From positions 1 through 54,787 of the forward strand of contig NZ_ATMI01000008.1 in the NCBI RefSeq assembly GCF_000439375.1: 54,787 nt of DNA. Reading direction: 5' to 3'. The notes beneath the pieces were generated by a model. It was not told the DNA's origin and did not search any database. It worked only from the letters and a program-made list of their open reading frames with translations. Both the position numbers and the translations under genes were made by a program. Each line of letters starts with the position of its first letter. Positions within the stretch are counted from its first letter, which is position 1. The stretch is from Tatumella saanichensis (GTDB lineage: Bacteria; Pseudomonadota; Gammaproteobacteria; Enterobacterales; Enterobacteriaceae). Shown piece by piece: positions 39,271 through 49,649 of the stretch.

Positions 39271-42200
39271 ATGGCTGAACCCCGTTTTATACATCTACAC
39301 GTACACAGCGACTATTCCATGATCGATGGACTGGCGAAGACAGGCGCGTTGGTCAAAAAAGCAGCTTCTCTGAATATGCCGGCGATCGCGATTACTGACT
39401 TCACCAACCTGTGCGGGCTAGTGAAGTTTTATGGTGCGGCCCATGGGGCGGGTATTAAACCGATTATCGGTGCAGATTTTCGTGTCGCCAGTGCTCTAAT
39501 GGGTGATGAACTGACCTTGCTGACGGTGCTGGCAATGGACAATACCGGTTACCAGAACCTGACTCTGCTGATTTCCAAAGCGTATCAGCGCGGTTACGGT
39601 ATCCATGGGCCGGTGATTGACCGCGAATGGTTGGCAGAGTTAGGTGAGGGATTGTTGCTGTTGTCCGGCGGACGTCGTGGTGATGTTGGCCGCAGCCTGC
39701 TGCGTGGTAACAGCAGTATGGTCAATGACTGTCTGGCCTTCTATCAGCAGCACTTTGCTGACCGTTTCTATCTTGAATTGCATCGTACTGGGCGTACGGA
39801 CGAAGAGGAATACCTGCATTTGGCGATTGAGCTGGCAGAAGCTCAGGGGATCCCTGTGGTCGCGACCAACGATGTATGCTTTCTTAACGAAAGCGACTTC
39901 GATGCCCACGAGATCCGCGTTGCTATCCACGATGGTTACACCCTTGATGACCCTAAACGCCCACGTCTGTACAGTGAACAGCAATATTTGCGCAGTGAGC
40001 AGGAGATGTGTGAGCTGTTCAGTGATCTGCCAGAAGCATTAGAAAACAGTGTTGAAATTGCCAAACGCTGTAATGTGATCGTACGGTTAGGGGAGTACTT
40101 CTTGCCGCAGTTCCCCACCGGTGATATGACCACTGAGGATTTCTTGGTGGACAGTTCGCGGAAAGGGCTAGAAGAACGTCTAGAGTTTTTGTTCCCAGAC
40201 CCGCAAGTGCGTGCGGAGAAGCGGCCAGCCTATGACGAACGCTTGCAGATAGAACTGGATGTGATCAACCAGATGGGCTTCCCGGGATACTTCCTTATCG
40301 TCATGGAATTTATCCAATGGTCTAAAGATAACGGTGTGCCGGTCGGGCCGGGAAGGGGCTCCGGTGCCGGCTCACTGGTGGCTTATGCGTTAAAGATCAC
40401 CGACCTCGACCCGCTAGAATTTGATCTGCTGTTTGAACGCTTCCTTAACCCAGAACGTGTCTCCATGCCCGACTTTGACGTCGATTTCTGTATGGAAAAA
40501 CGCGACCTGGTGATCGAACACGTTGCCGATATGTATGGCCGTGACGCGGTATCACAGATCATCACCTTCGGCACCATGGCTGCGAAAGCGGTTATCCGGG
40601 ACGTTGGACGAGTACTGGGCCATCCTTACGGCTTCGTCGATCGTATTTCCAAACTGGTGCCACCAGACCCGGGAATGACCCTGGAAAAAGCCTTTGCCGC
40701 CGAACCTCAGTTACCGGAAATCTACGAAGCTGACGAAGAAGTCAAAGCGCTGATCGATATGGCGCGTAAGCTCGAAGGAGTGACCCGTAATGCCGGTAAA
40801 CATGCCGGTGGGGTAGTGATTGCGCCAACCAAAATTACCGACTTTGCTCCGCTGTATTGCGATGATCAGGGCCAACATCCGGTCACTCAGTTTGATAAAA
40901 ACGATGTTGAATACGCCGGTTTGGTTAAATTCGACTTCCTGGGGCTGCGTACCCTGACGATTATCAACTGGGCATTAGAAATGATTAATGCCCGGCGTGC
41001 CAAGCAGGGTGAACCGCCGATAGATATCGCTTCTATTCCCCTTGAGGATAAGAAAAGTTTCGATATGTTGCAGCGTGCTGAAACGACGGCGGTGTTCCAG
41101 TTAGAATCCCGTGGAATGAAAGATCTGATTAAGCGTCTGAAGCCGGACTGCTTTGAGGATATGATCGCCTTGGTCGCCCTGTTCCGCCCCGGTCCGTTAC
41201 AGTCAGGGATGGTAGATAACTTTATCGACCGTAAACACGGCCGTGAAGAGATTTCTTACCCAGATATTCAATGGCAGCATGAAACCCTACAGCCGGTGCT
41301 GGAGCCGACCTATGGCATAATCCTCTACCAAGAACAGGTCATGCAAATTGCCCAAGTACTGGCAGGTTATACTCTCGGCGGCGCAGATATGCTGCGACGT
41401 GCCATGGGTAAAAAGAAGCCGGAAGAGATGGCCAAGCAGCGTTCCGTGTTCCAAGAAGGTGCGGAAAGAATGGGTGTCGACGGGGAACTGTCGATGAAAA
41501 TCTTCGATCTGGTAGAGAAGTTCGCCGGATATGGATTTAACAAATCCCACTCCGCTGCCTATGCATTAGTCTCCTACCAGACACTGTGGCTGAAAGCCCA
41601 TTACCCGGCAGAATTCATGGCTGCGGTGATGACCGCAGACATGGATAATACTGAGAAGGTGGTCGGGCTGGTGGACGAATGCTGGCGGATGGGCTTGAAA
41701 GTGCTACCACCTGACATTAATTCCGGCCTGTACCCGTTCCACGTGAATGATGACGGTGAAATCGTGTACGGTATCGGCGCTATCAAAGGGGTGGGTGAGG
41801 GGCCGATTGAGGCTATTCTTGAGGCCCGTAACAACGGTGGCTACTTTAAAGAGCTGTTTGACCTGTGTGCCAGGACCGATATTAAAAAAATAAATCGCCG
41901 GGTGATGGAAAAACTGATAATGTCCGGAGCCTTTGATCGTCTGGGGCCACATCGGGCGGCATTGATGAGTTCGCTGAATGATGCGCTAAAAGCGGCGGAT
42001 CAGCATGCGAAAGCCGAAGCTATCGGTCAGGCTGATATGTTTGGCGTTCTGGCTGACGAGCCGGAACAGGTCGAGCAGTCCTATGCCAGTGTATTGCCGT
42101 GGCCGGAACAAGTTAGGCTGGACGGTGAGCGTGAGACCCTGGGTCTCTATCTGACCGGCCATCCGATTACCCAGTATATAAAAGAGATAGAACGGTATGC

Positions 42201-42753
42201 CGGGGGGGGACGCCTTAAGGATATGCACCCGACAGATCGTGGTAAGATAACCGTCGCGGCTGGGCTGGTCCTGGCGGCGCGCGTTATGGTGACCAAACGT
42301 GGTAACCGAATTGGCATCTGTACCCTTGATGACCGCTCTGGGCGTCTTGAGGTCATGCTTTTCACTGATGCCCTTGATAAATACCAGCATCTGCTGGAAA
42401 AAGATCGTATTCTGATCGTTAGCGGACAGGTCAGCTTTGATGATTTCAGTGGCGGCCTTAAAATGACCGCCAGGGAAGTGATGGACATCGATGAAGCACG
42501 GGAAAAATATGCCCGTGGACTTGCTATCTCGCTGACGGACAGGCAAATTGATGACCAGCTTTTAAACCGTCTCCGTCAGTCCCTGGAGCCGCATCGTTCT
42601 GGGACCATTCCGGTACATCTCTACTATCAGAGAGAGGATGCTCGGGCAAGGTTGCGCTTTGGTGCATCGTGGCGAATCTCGCCCAGTGATCGTCTGCTCA
42701 ACGATTTGCGTTTATTGATAGGGTCGGAGCAGGTGGAACTGGAGTTTGACTAA
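39271..42753 (+). CDS. dnaE: DNA polymerase III alpha subunit
   Basis: DnaE is the replicative polymerase of the holoenzyme. At 1160 residues it has exactly the E. coli length. In order: PHP domain ([13 protein letters not shown]), palm with the catalytic Asp pair in MPDFDVDFC and the third Asp in [10 protein letters not shown], fingers, the beta-clamp-binding QADMF (about residue 920), an OB domain ([21 protein letters not shown]) and the tau-binding C-terminus. An enzyme with intact active-site residues. It is preceded by rnhB and followed after 12 bp by accA, so replication and fatty-acid synthesis share a transcript. Confidence 0.99.
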   Translation: MAEPRFIHLHVHSDYSMIDGLAKTGALVKKAASLNMPAIAITDFTNLCGLVKFYGAAHGAGIKPIIGADFRVASALMGDELTLLTVLAMDNTGYQNLTLLISKAYQRGYGIHGPVIDREWLAELGEGLLLLSGGRRGDVGRSLLRGNSSMVNDCLAFYQQHFADRFYLELHRTGRTDEEEYLHLAIELAEAQGIPVVATNDVCFLNESDFDAHEIRVAIHDGYTLDDPKRPRLYSEQQYLRSEQEMCELFSDLPEALENSVEIAKRCNVIVRLGEYFLPQFPTGDMTTEDFLVDSSRKGLEERLEFLFPDPQVRAEKRPAYDERLQIELDVINQMGFPGYFLIVMEFIQWSKDNGVPVGPGRGSGAGSLVAYALKITDLDPLEFDLLFERFLNPERVSMPDFDVDFCMEKRDLVIEHVADMYGRDAVSQIITFGTMAAKAVIRDVGRVLGHPYGFVDRISKLVPPDPGMTLEKAFAAEPQLPEIYEADEEVKALIDMARKLEGVTRNAGKHAGGVVIAPTKITDFAPLYCDDQGQHPVTQFDKNDVEYAGLVKFDFLGLRTLTIINWALEMINARRAKQGEPPIDIASIPLEDKKSFDMLQRAETTAVFQLESRGMKDLIKRLKPDCFEDMIALVALFRPGPLQSGMVDNFIDRKHGREEISYPDIQWQHETLQPVLEPTYGIILYQEQVMQIAQVLAGYTLGGADMLRRAMGKKKPEEMAKQRSVFQEGAERMGVDGELSMKIFDLVEKFAGYGFNKSHSAAYALVSYQTLWLKAHYPAEFMAAVMTADMDNTEKVVGLVDECWRMGLKVLPPDINSGLYPFHVNDDGEIVYGIGAIKGVGEGPIEAILEARNNGGYFKELFDLCARTDIKKINRRVMEKLIMSGAFDRLGPHRAALMSSLNDALKAADQHAKAEAIGQADMFGVLADEPEQVEQSYASVLPWPEQVRLDGERETLGLYLTGHPITQYIKEIERYAGGGRLKDMHPTDRGKITVAAGLVLAARVMVTKRGNRIGICTLDDRSGRLEVMLFTDALDKYQHLLEKDRILIVSGQVSFDDFSGGLKMTAREVMDIDEAREKYARGLAISLTDRQIDDQLLNRLRQSLEPHRSGTIPVHLYYQREDARARLRFGASWRISPSDRLLNDLRLLIGSEQVELEFD

Positions 42754-42765
42754 AACAGGAACATT

Positions 42766-43725
42766 ATGAGTCTTAATTACCTGGATTTTGAACAACCAAT
42801 TGCAGAACTTGAAGCGAAAATTGATTCGCTGAAATCTATTGGTCGTCAGGATGAAAAACACGACATTAATCTGGATGAGGAAATTCAGCGTCTGCGCGAG
42901 AAAAGCGTTGAGCTGACCCGTAAAATTTTCTCTGATCTGGGTGCATGGCAGGTCGCGCAGCTCGCGCGTCATCCGATGCGTCCTTACACCTTGGATTATG
43001 TTCGTCATGCGTTTGAAGATTTTGATGAACTGGCCGGGGACCGTGCCTATGCCGATGATAAAGCCATTGTCGGGGGGATCGCCCGTTTAGACGGACGTCC
43101 GGTGATGATTATTGGTCATCAGAAAGGCCGTGAAACTAAAGAGAAAATCCGTCGTAACTTTGGTATGCCAGCACCAGAAGGTTACCGTAAGGCTTTGCGC
43201 CTGATGGAAATGGCTGAGCGTTTTAAAATGCCAATCATTACCTTTATCGACACGCCAGGGGCTTACCCAGGTGTGGGTGCCGAAGAGCGTGGTCAGTCAG
43301 AAGCCATTGCCCGTAACCTTCGTGAAATGTCAGGCCTGACTGTACCGGTGATCTGTACCGTGATCGGTGAAGGCGGCTCCGGTGGTGCACTGGCGATTGG
43401 TGTCGGCGATAAAGTAAATATGCTGCAATACAGCACCTATTCGGTTATCTCTCCGGAAGGCTGTGCGTCTATCCTGTGGAAAAGCGCTGATAAAGCCCCG
43501 CTGGCGGCTGACGCGATGGGCATCACTGCACCACGCTTACAGGAACTGGAACTGATCGATACGGTGATCCCTGAGCCTCTGGGTGGCGCGCACCGTCAGC
43601 CGGAAACGATGGCACAGTCATTGAAACAGCAGTTACTGACTGATCTGGCAGAACTGGACGGATTATCCGAAGAAGAGTTACTGAACCGTCGTTATCAGCG
43701 TCTGATGAACTACGGTTATGCCTGA
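42766..43725 (+). CDS. accA: Acetyl-CoA carboxylase carboxyltransferase alpha subunit
   Basis: AccA with AccD moves the carboxyl from biotin to acetyl-CoA to form malonyl-CoA, committing to fatty-acid synthesis. The 319-residue protein (E. coli 319) has the crotonase-like core with [36 protein letters not shown] and [21 protein letters not shown] lies just before the ATG. A strong terminator follows. In E. coli ldcC comes next, but here only 135 bp separate it from yaeR. Confidence 0.99.
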   Translation: MSLNYLDFEQPIAELEAKIDSLKSIGRQDEKHDINLDEEIQRLREKSVELTRKIFSDLGAWQVAQLARHPMRPYTLDYVRHAFEDFDELAGDRAYADDKAIVGGIARLDGRPVMIIGHQKGRETKEKIRRNFGMPAPEGYRKALRLMEMAERFKMPIITFIDTPGAYPGVGAEERGQSEAIARNLREMSGLTVPVICTVIGEGGSGGALAIGVGDKVNMLQYSTYSVISPEGCASILWKSADKAPLAADAMGITAPRLQELELIDTVIPEPLGGAHRQPETMAQSLKQQLLTDLAELDGLSEEELLNRRYQRLMNYGYA

Positions 43726-43748
43726 TTAGTTGTGCAGGTGTGACAGTG

Positions 43749-43773
43749 AGGCCGCCCTTTAGGGCGGCCTTTT
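43749..43773 (+). terminator. Terminator after accA
   Basis: AGGCCGCCC / GGGCGGCCT with a TTTA loop is followed by TTT. It ends the long lipid A-dnaE-accA transcript. Confidence 0.9.
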
Positions 43774-43860
43774 GCGTTGAGAGGGCACTCAGACCGTTGA
43801 ACAACCGCCAGCCATCCTTTACTCTTCACCGTTCGGCACCCTGTTGAGTGACCCTAGATT

Positions 43861-44250
43861 ATGCCCAGCCTGAAACGTATTCATCATATCGCTATTATTG
43901 CCTCTGATTATTCGAAAAGCCGTGATTTCTACTGTCGGATCCTCGGCCTGACCTTGCTTTCGGAAACCTATCGTGAAGCCCGTGACTCTTGGAAAGCCGA
44001 CCTGGCCCTTGACGGGCAGTACGTGATCGAACTGTTTTCGTTCCCACAGCCACCACCACGCCCCAGTTATCCTGAAGCCAGTGGTTTGCGTCATTTAGCG
44101 TTTAGTGTTGAGAATATTGAGCAATCGGTAGCGGAACTTGAAGCAGCCGGTGTTCGATGTGAACCGGTTCGTAGAGATCCACTGACCGGTAAAGGCTATA
44201 CCTTTTTCAGTGACCCTGATGGACTACCGCTGGAGCTTTGCCAGCAATGA
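43861..44250 (+). CDS. yaeR: VOC-family metalloprotein YaeR
   Basis: This 129-residue protein matches E. coli YaeR, a member of the glyoxalase I/vicinal oxygen chelate family with no established substrate. Two beta-alpha-beta-beta-beta modules are visible, with the four usual metal ligands: His in IHHIAIIA, Glu in VIELFSF, His in LRHLAFSV, and Glu in LPLELCQ. The strongly conserved YREARDSWKADLALDGQYV is present. Its stop overlaps the tilS ATG (ATGA), so the two genes are coupled. The Shine-Dalgarno is weak. Confidence 0.95.
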   Translation: MPSLKRIHHIAIIASDYSKSRDFYCRILGLTLLSETYREARDSWKADLALDGQYVIELFSFPQPPPRPSYPEASGLRHLAFSVENIEQSVAELEAAGVRCEPVRRDPLTGKGYTFFSDPDGLPLELCQQ

Positions 44251-45575
44251 GCGCCAAGATTCTGTTATCTGAAGAGCTCGGATTAGGCGGGCACCAGCGG
44301 CTGTTGGTCGCTTTTAGTGGTGGGTTGGATTCTACCGTGTTGTTGCATTGCTTGGCATCGTTACGCGATACACGCAAGCTGACAGTGCGTGCTGTGCATA
44401 TTCATCATGGTCTCAGCCAGTACGCTGATAAGTGGGCTATTCACTGTCAGCAAGTCTGCAAGCAGTGGGAGATCCCACTGACGGTACAGAAAGTAACGCT
44501 GAATGCCGAGGGGAAGGGTATTGAGGCTGCCGCCCGAGAAGCCCGCTATGCTGTGTTTGCAGACATGCTTGCGGCTGATGAAACCTTGGTAACGGCCCAT
44601 CATCAAGACGACCAATGTGAAACTCTGCTGTTGGCCTTGAAACGGGGAAGCGGGCCAGCTGGATTGTCCGCCATGCCGAAACAGCGCTCTTTTGCCGCGG
44701 GCTGGTTGCTCAGACCGTTGCTGCCGTATCGCCGACAGCAACTTGAGGCTTACGCTGCCCGTTATCAATTGCGCTGGGTAGAGGATGACAGTAATCAGCA
44801 GCAGATTTATGACCGTAATTTTTTACGGCTGGAGGTGTTACCCCTGCTGGAACAGCGCTGGCCGTACTTCACCGCGACTGCGGCACGCAGCGCCGAACTC
44901 TGTGCCGAGCAGGAGAGCTTGCTGGATGAGTTGCTTAAAGAGACACTTGACGGACTTATCACCCCACAAAACAGTCTGCCCGTCGCACCACTGGAAGCGA
45001 TGAGTCCGTTACGACGGCACGGGCTGTTACGCCGCTGGCTGGCCTACTGTGGCGCACCGATGCCCTCACGGGCAGTATTAGATAAACTGTGGCAGGAAGT
45101 GGCGCTCAGCCGTGAGGATGCTAACCCGCGGATTGTATTGGGGAGCGGTGAGCTGAGACGTTATCACCAGCAACTGTGGTGGGTAAGGGTATTTCCCAGT
45201 CAGCGACAACAGCAGCTCACTTGGCCAGACTTACGGCAACCGTTGTGCTTGCCTGCCGGTCTGGGCCAACTGATGTCTGCCCCTCAGGGGATTCGTTTAC
45301 CGCTGCCGCGTCCGGATGAGCAGGTAAATGTCCGCTTTACGGCGACCGGTAACTTGCATATCTGCGGCCGTGAGCGCGGGCGTACGCTTAAAAAGCTCTG
45401 GCAGGAATCGGGCATCCCTCCTTGGCAACGGGAAACTACGCCAATCCTGTTTTATGGCCAGCAGCCGGTTTGCGCACCGGGTGTATTTGTCACCCGTTTT
45501 GCTGACAGTACAGGCCTTGCAGAGGATGGTTGCTGGCATTTAGTGTGGCGCAAGCCAGAGAGGGCAGGACAGTAA
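44247..45575 (+). CDS. tilS: tRNA(Ile) lysidine synthetase
   Basis: TilS changes C34 of the AUA-reading tRNA(Ile) to lysidine with ATP, switching both codon and charging specificity; it is essential. The 442-residue protein has the N-type PP-loop ATPase motif VAFSGGLDSTVLL, HIHHGLS, TAHHQDDQCETLLLALKRGSGPAGLSAM, RPLLPYRR and WVEDDSN, then TilS-N and the C-terminal domain with GRERGRTLKKLWQESGIPPW. I use the ATG overlapping the yaeR stop; a TTG three codons earlier is in yaeR. It ends 24 bp from convergent rof. Confidence 0.97.
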   Translation: MSAKILLSEELGLGGHQRLLVAFSGGLDSTVLLHCLASLRDTRKLTVRAVHIHHGLSQYADKWAIHCQQVCKQWEIPLTVQKVTLNAEGKGIEAAAREARYAVFADMLAADETLVTAHHQDDQCETLLLALKRGSGPAGLSAMPKQRSFAAGWLLRPLLPYRRQQLEAYAARYQLRWVEDDSNQQQIYDRNFLRLEVLPLLEQRWPYFTATAARSAELCAEQESLLDELLKETLDGLITPQNSLPVAPLEAMSPLRRHGLLRRWLAYCGAPMPSRAVLDKLWQEVALSREDANPRIVLGSGELRRYHQQLWWVRVFPSQRQQQLTWPDLRQPLCLPAGLGQLMSAPQGIRLPLPRPDEQVNVRFTATGNLHICGRERGRTLKKLWQESGIPPWQRETTPILFYGQQPVCAPGVFVTRFADSTGLAEDGCWHLVWRKPERAGQ

Positions 45576-45599
45576 TGAAACTGCCCTGCGGGAGAAGGG

Positions 45600-45860
45600 T
45601 TAATTGTCGCTGATGACCACTGTGCCGATTTGTGGGTGGCTGAAACTGCGGATACTGTCGAGGCGTAACTGGCGTGGCTCACCACTGGCTTCAGCAACCA
45701 GGTACTCGACATTTTTACGTGTCAGCAGGTCACTGGCTTTTGCCTGCAGCGTCTCACCGTTTTTAAGCTCAATGGCTAAAACCAAGTGATGCTGGCAGGC
45801 GAGTTCCAGATTGTCATAGTCATCACAGTTGATCGGTTGATAAGTTTCATTCACTGACAT
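45600..45860 (-). CDS. rof: Rho-binding antiterminator Rof
   Basis: Rof (YaeO) binds the Rho hexamer, blocks its RNA-binding site and reduces Rho-dependent termination. The 86-residue protein is close to the E. coli protein (YQPINCDDYDNLELACQHHL; QAKASDLLTRKNVEYLVAEA; SFSHPQIGTVVISDN) and forms an Sm-like fold in the family. The ATG at 45858-45860 has a GAGGGTG ribosome-binding site, which lies within the remnant of yaeP. In E. coli the yaeP stop and rof start overlap in the same way; here yaeP is broken but the overlap persists. Convergent with tilS. Confidence 0.97.
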   Translation of the reverse strand: MSVNETYQPINCDDYDNLELACQHHLVLAIELKNGETLQAKASDLLTRKNVEYLVAEASGEPRQLRLDSIRSFSHPQIGTVVISDN

Positions 45861-46037
45861 AGTCGCTCACCCTCTGATCTTAGCGGCTGTCGCCGCATGG
45901 TCCCTGAAATATCCAGTCGTGCTCATTTCGGCATACTCCGCGGGCCAGAATATTACTGTGCCGCGCGGTAAGGCGTTTATCGATTTCCGATGTCGCAGGC
46001 CCGCGTCACTGGGTCCTATTCGGCAACCTGTACTCAC
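45847..46037 (-). pseudogene. yaeP: Frameshifted remnant of yaeP
   Basis: E. coli YaeP is a 66-residue protein of unknown function encoded just before rof. Here a minus-strand frame from a GTG at 46037, with GGAGG upstream, reads 56 codons ending ...FRDHAATAAKIRG and a TGA at 45867-45869. In the frame two bases further on, the codons just before and over the rof start read VSDYVSE then stop, matching the E. coli YaeP end VSDYVNE; FRDHAATAA matches VREKAAYAA. So the C-terminus is split by a frameshift. The N-terminal half is not convincingly similar, suggesting more decay or strong divergence. I see the tail match clearly; the rest is inference. Confidence 0.55.
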
Positions 46038-46209
46038 AACACCTCCTTTCGGTCTCCGCGACCCTTTTCGTGTACGGATGTTACCAGCCTATGCCGTCAT
46101 TAGGCCGATAGCAAGTCTCGGCATTGCAGACCGCAGGTGCGGTTAAGGATTGTGGTGATACCAACGGTGGCTTTCCGTTACAATAACGGATTCAGCAAAT
46201 GGAGGGGCT

Positions 46210-46755
46210 ATGGCCTTAAAAGCAACCATCTATAAGGCGGCAGTCAATATTGCCGATCTTGACCGGCAATATTTTTCTGATGTCCAGCTCACCCTGGCCC
46301 GACATCCTTCTGAAACGGCAGAGCGGATGATGCTGCGGTTGCTGGCCTGGGTCTTGAATGCCGGCGATAAACTGCAATTCACCAAAGGACTCTCATCAGA
46401 GGATGAGCCGGAGCTGTGGGAGCATCACGATTATGGTCGCGTAAGGCTGTGGATCGAGCTGGGGCTGCCGGAAGAGCGCCGTCTGAAGAAGGCCTCATCC
46501 CAGGCTGACCATGTGATCCTCTATGCTTACAGCGAGCGGGCCGCTCAGGTTTGGTGGCAGCAGAATCGTGATAAACTGGCGGCGTTAGGCGGATTAGATA
46601 TCTGGTATCTGGATGATGAACAACTGTTCCGCCTGAGTGCGTTCGCAGACCGGAATATGACTCTACAGTTTACCCTACAGGAAGGGGTCATCTGGTTATC
46701 TGACGGCGAACGGCACGCAGAATTTCAACTGACACATTGGCAGGCCGCAAAATGA
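46210..46755 (+). CDS. yaeQ: YaeQ family protein
   Basis: YaeQ is a PD-(D/E)XK nuclease-like fold protein of unknown function; early claims linking it to RfaH suppression were not upheld. The 181 residues equal E. coli Yae[80 protein letters not shown] and [18 protein letters not shown]. Its stop overlaps the arfB start (ATGA). GGAGGGGC lies before the ATG. Its promoter lies in the 170 bp upstream, which I could not resolve. Confidence 0.95.
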   Translation: MALKATIYKAAVNIADLDRQYFSDVQLTLARHPSETAERMMLRLLAWVLNAGDKLQFTKGLSSEDEPELWEHHDYGRVRLWIELGLPEERRLKKASSQADHVILYAYSERAAQVWWQQNRDKLAALGGLDIWYLDDEQLFRLSAFADRNMTLQFTLQEGVIWLSDGERHAEFQLTHWQAAK

Positions 46756-47171
46756 TTGAAGTGACCCGTACAATCCGTCTGAACCCGGAGGACATCAGCC
46801 TCAGTGCGATCCGTGCTCAGGGAAACGGCGGGCAACATGTGAATAAAGCCTCTACCGCAGTGCATTTGCGCTTTGATATCCGCGCCTCTCAGTTGGCGGA
46901 AGAGGTCCAACAGAAGCTGCTACGGGTGAATCATCATTTGATCACCGCGGAGGGTGTGGTGGTGATCAAATCGCAGTCGTTTCGCAGTCAGGACAAAAAT
47001 CGTAGCGCGGCGATTGAGCGGCTGGTGGCATTGATCCGCGAACTCACTTATGAAGAGCCACCCCGTAAGGCGACCCGTCCGACTCGGGCATCGAAATTAC
47101 GTCGGCTACAATCGAAATCTCGGCAGTCGGCGACCAAGTCATTACGCGGTAAAGTGCGCGGCACTGAATAA
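46752..47171 (+). CDS. arfB: Alternative ribosome-rescue factor/peptidyl-tRNA hydrolase ArfB
   Basis: ArfB (YaeJ) rescues ribosomes stalled without a stop codon by placing a GGQ motif in the peptidyl-transferase centre. The 139-residue protein (E. coli 140) has [19 protein letters not shown] and a basic C-terminal tail ([28 protein letters not shown]) that enters the mRNA channel. I chose the ATG at 46752, overlapping the yaeQ stop; it gives the family start MIEVTRTI. In E. coli nlpE follows; here a convergent acetyltransferase gene ends 6 bp away. Confidence 0.96.
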   Translation: MIEVTRTIRLNPEDISLSAIRAQGNGGQHVNKASTAVHLRFDIRASQLAEEVQQKLLRVNHHLITAEGVVVIKSQSFRSQDKNRSAAIERLVALIRELTYEEPPRKATRPTRASKLRRLQSKSRQSATKSLRGKVRGTE

Positions 47172-47176
47172 CCGCG

Positions 47177-47704
47177 TTATAGGTCTTCGCCAATACGGTT
47201 CAGTGATTTATAAAAGTAAGTGGTACTTTCCATTTCGCCGGCCGCATTGGTGACATATTCAGGGATAGTCCCCACTTGTTGATACTCCTCAGACCTATAC
47301 AGCAGTGAGGCGTTGTCCCCGGTACGGGTATCCAGTACCAGTAGCGTGCGCTGATGCTCGGCGGCGAGGGTCTCCAAGGCGGTGAGTAATTGGCGGGCAA
47401 TGCCTTGGCGTCGGAAGGCGGTATGGACCATCAGTTTTTCCACTTCCGCGCGATGGAGACCGTTTTTCTTCTGACATAAGGCCAGTTGTATCGCGCCGGC
47501 AATTTGTCCCTGTTCACGGGCGATCAATAAACAGCGGCTACGCTCGGTGAGAGAAGGCTGGAGACTGCGCCAGTAATCGTCAGCTTCGTGCTCCTCCAGT
47601 GGGGAGATAAACCCGACAGAGGCACCGCTGTCCACACAATCGGTCAGCAGAGCGGATAAACCGGCAAGGTGAGTCTCTATATCGGGTAAGGTTTCAATGA
47701 GCAT
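47177..47704 (-). CDS. GNAT-family N-acetyltransferase
   Basis: This 175-residue protein has the GCN5-type acetyltransferase pattern: an N-terminal strand and helix, IAREQGQIAGAIQLAL (strand 2-3), VEKLMVHTAFRRQGIARQLLTALE (motif A, acetyl-CoA pyrophosphate loop in RRQGIA) and LVLDTRTGDNASLLYRSEEYQQVGTIPEY (motif B). It has no signal peptide or membrane segment. The substrate is unknown; such proteins act on amines, antibiotics or protein termini. It is the one gene in this stretch with no counterpart at the E. coli locus, where nlpE lies. AAGGAG lies upstream of the ATG. It is convergent with arfB. Confidence 0.9.
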   Translation of the reverse strand: MLIETLPDIETHLAGLSALLTDCVDSGASVGFISPLEEHEADDYWRSLQPSLTERSRCLLIAREQGQIAGAIQLALCQKKNGLHRAEVEKLMVHTAFRRQGIARQLLTALETLAAEHQRTLLVLDTRTGDNASLLYRSEEYQQVGTIPEYVTNAAGEMESTTYFYKSLNRIGEDL

Positions 47705-47785
47705 GGGCAGTCGGCTCCTTGACGATCAGCCAGTTATGGATAAGCCAGAGTATAACCTTAAGCGGGGGGCCGGCGGAATAGAGTG

Positions 47786-47818
47786 ATAAAAAAGTCCGTC
47801 ACCGGCGGTGACGGACTT
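47786..47818 (-). terminator. Terminator of proS
   Basis: AAGTCCGTCACC / GGTGACGGACTT, a 12-bp stem with a 3-nt loop, is followed on the minus strand by six U residues, just after the proS stop. Confidence 0.92.
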
Positions 47819-47841
47819 CACTGTGTGACGGATAGCGGGGA

Positions 47842-49560
47842 TCAGGCAGAAATGCAGGAGGTCAGGTAACTGATAATTTCATCAGCGTTGATCATCTGTT
47901 TTTCTGCATCGCGGCGGTGTTTGTACTCGATCAGGTTATTGTCGAGGTTACGATCACCGATAACGATGGTATGCGGGACACCAATCAGTTCCATATCCGC
48001 GAACATGACCCCTGGACGCTCTTTACGGTCATCGAGGATAACGTCGATGCCTTTGGCGCGCAGTTCGTCATAGAGTGACTCAGCCAGTTGCTGCACACGG
48101 AAGGATTTGTGCATGTTCATCGGCAGGATCGCGACTTGGAATGGCGCTAAAGCATCTGGCCAAATAATGCCACGTTCGTCATGATTCTGTTCGATCGCAG
48201 CAGCCACCACACGGGTAATGCCGATACCGTAGCAACCCATAGTCAGGGTCTGGTTACGGCCATCTTCGCCCTGTACCGCGGCTTTCATCGCTTCAGAGTA
48301 TTTGGTTCCCAGCTGGAAGATATGACCGACTTCGATACCCCGTTTGATCTGCAGTACACCTTGACCATCCGGGCTACGATCACCTTCGACCACGTTACGG
48401 ATATCGGCGACGCGAGCTTCTGGCAGGTCACGGACCCAGTTAATACCGAATAAGTGTTTACCGTCGATATTCGCGCCAGCGCTGAAATCACTCATCTTCG
48501 CCACGGTACGGTCAGCAATAACGGGGATTGTCAGGCCGACGGGACCGAGTGAACCGGCACCAGCACCGACCACAGCACGGATTTCGTCTTCGGTCGCGAA
48601 CGTCAGTGGTGCAGCAACCACGTCCAGCTTCTCAGCTTTGACTTCGTTCAACTGGTGGTCACCACGAACCAGCAGTGCGACTAAAGTATGACCACTTTCT
48701 TCTGTCGCTTTTACCATCAGTGTCTTGACGGTTTTTTCGACAGGAAGGTTGAATTGCTCCACAAGTTCAGTGATGGTTTTAGCGTTGGGAGTGTCTACCT
48801 GAGTCATGGTTTGAGTGGCTTCTGCACGTTCACCCTGTGGTGCTACCGCTTCAGCCAGCTCGATATTGGCGGCATAGTCCGAGGTATCAGAGAAGATGAC
48901 ATCATCTTCGCCATTCTTCGCCAGTACCTGGAACTCGTGAGACGCACTGCCGCCAATAGATCCGGTGTCTGCTTGAACAGCACGGAAGTCCAGTCCCATC
49001 CGAGTAAAGCTTTGGCTGTAGGCCTGATACATGGCATCATAGGTTTCCTGCAGTGACGCCTGAGTGGTGTGGAAAGAGTAAGCATCTTTCATCACAAATT
49101 CACGGGAGCGCATCACACCAAAACGCGGGCGGACTTCATCGCGGAATTTGGTCTGGATCTGATACAGGTTCAGCGGCAGCTGCTTATAAGAACTCAGTTC
49201 ATTACGGATCAGGTCTGTGATGACCTCTTCATGGGTGGGGCCAAGGACAAACGGACGTTCGTTACGATCTTTAATACGCAGTAATTCTGGGCCATATTGC
49301 TCCCAGCGGCCGCTCTCTTCCCACAGGTCTGCTGGCTGTACCACCGGCATGCTGATCTCGACCGCACCGGCGTTATCCATCTCTTCACGGACAATCTTTT
49401 CAACCTTTTTCATCACCCGTAGGCCCGTCGGCAGCCAAGTATATAACCCGGAAGCCAGTTTACGGATCATACCGGCACGCAGCATTAACTGATGGCTAAT
49501 TACCTCAGCATCAGAAGGCGTCTCTTTAAGGGTGGAGAGCAGATATTTAGTAGTACGCAT
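47842..49560 (-). CDS. proS: Prolyl-tRNA synthetase
   Basis: ProS charges tRNA(Pro) and edits misactivated alanine. The 572 residues equal E. coli. This is the bacterial class IIa type: motif 1 around [31 protein letters not shown], motif 2 in [29 protein letters not shown], a large inserted YbaK-like editing domain (about 224-407) and motif 3 in [25 protein letters not shown], then the anticodon domain. The Shine-Dalgarno is weak. It is monocistronic with a clean terminator. trmO lies upstream in the same orientation. Confidence 0.99.
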   Translation of the reverse strand: MRTTKYLLSTLKETPSDAEVISHQLMLRAGMIRKLASGLYTWLPTGLRVMKKVEKIVREEMDNAGAVEISMPVVQPADLWEESGRWEQYGPELLRIKDRNERPFVLGPTHEEVITDLIRNELSSYKQLPLNLYQIQTKFRDEVRPRFGVMRSREFVMKDAYSFHTTQASLQETYDAMYQAYSQSFTRMGLDFRAVQADTGSIGGSASHEFQVLAKNGEDDVIFSDTSDYAANIELAEAVAPQGERAEATQTMTQVDTPNAKTITELVEQFNLPVEKTVKTLMVKATEESGHTLVALLVRGDHQLNEVKAEKLDVVAAPLTFATEDEIRAVVGAGAGSLGPVGLTIPVIADRTVAKMSDFSAGANIDGKHLFGINWVRDLPEARVADIRNVVEGDRSPDGQGVLQIKRGIEVGHIFQLGTKYSEAMKAAVQGEDGRNQTLTMGCYGIGITRVVAAAIEQNHDERGIIWPDALAPFQVAILPMNMHKSFRVQQLAESLYDELRAKGIDVILDDRKERPGVMFADMELIGVPHTIVIGDRNLDNNLIEYKHRRDAEKQMINADEIISYLTSCISA

Positions 49561-49649
49561 TAATTAATATTCCAGTTAAACGGAAGGTCGGAAAGTGATT
49601 CTGTCTGGACGCTAGTGTAACAGTGAGTCGCGTTGTCAAAAAGCGTGAT

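Noticed and set aside
39640-42546. Several long antisense frames within dnaE
   Set aside because: All lie opposite an intact 1160-residue polymerase gene, have no ribosome-binding sites and no recognisable domains.
45919-46146. 75-codon plus-strand frame between rof and yaeQ
   Set aside because: No Shine-Dalgarno and no recognised similarity; it is antisense to the yaeP remnant, which explains the sequence better.
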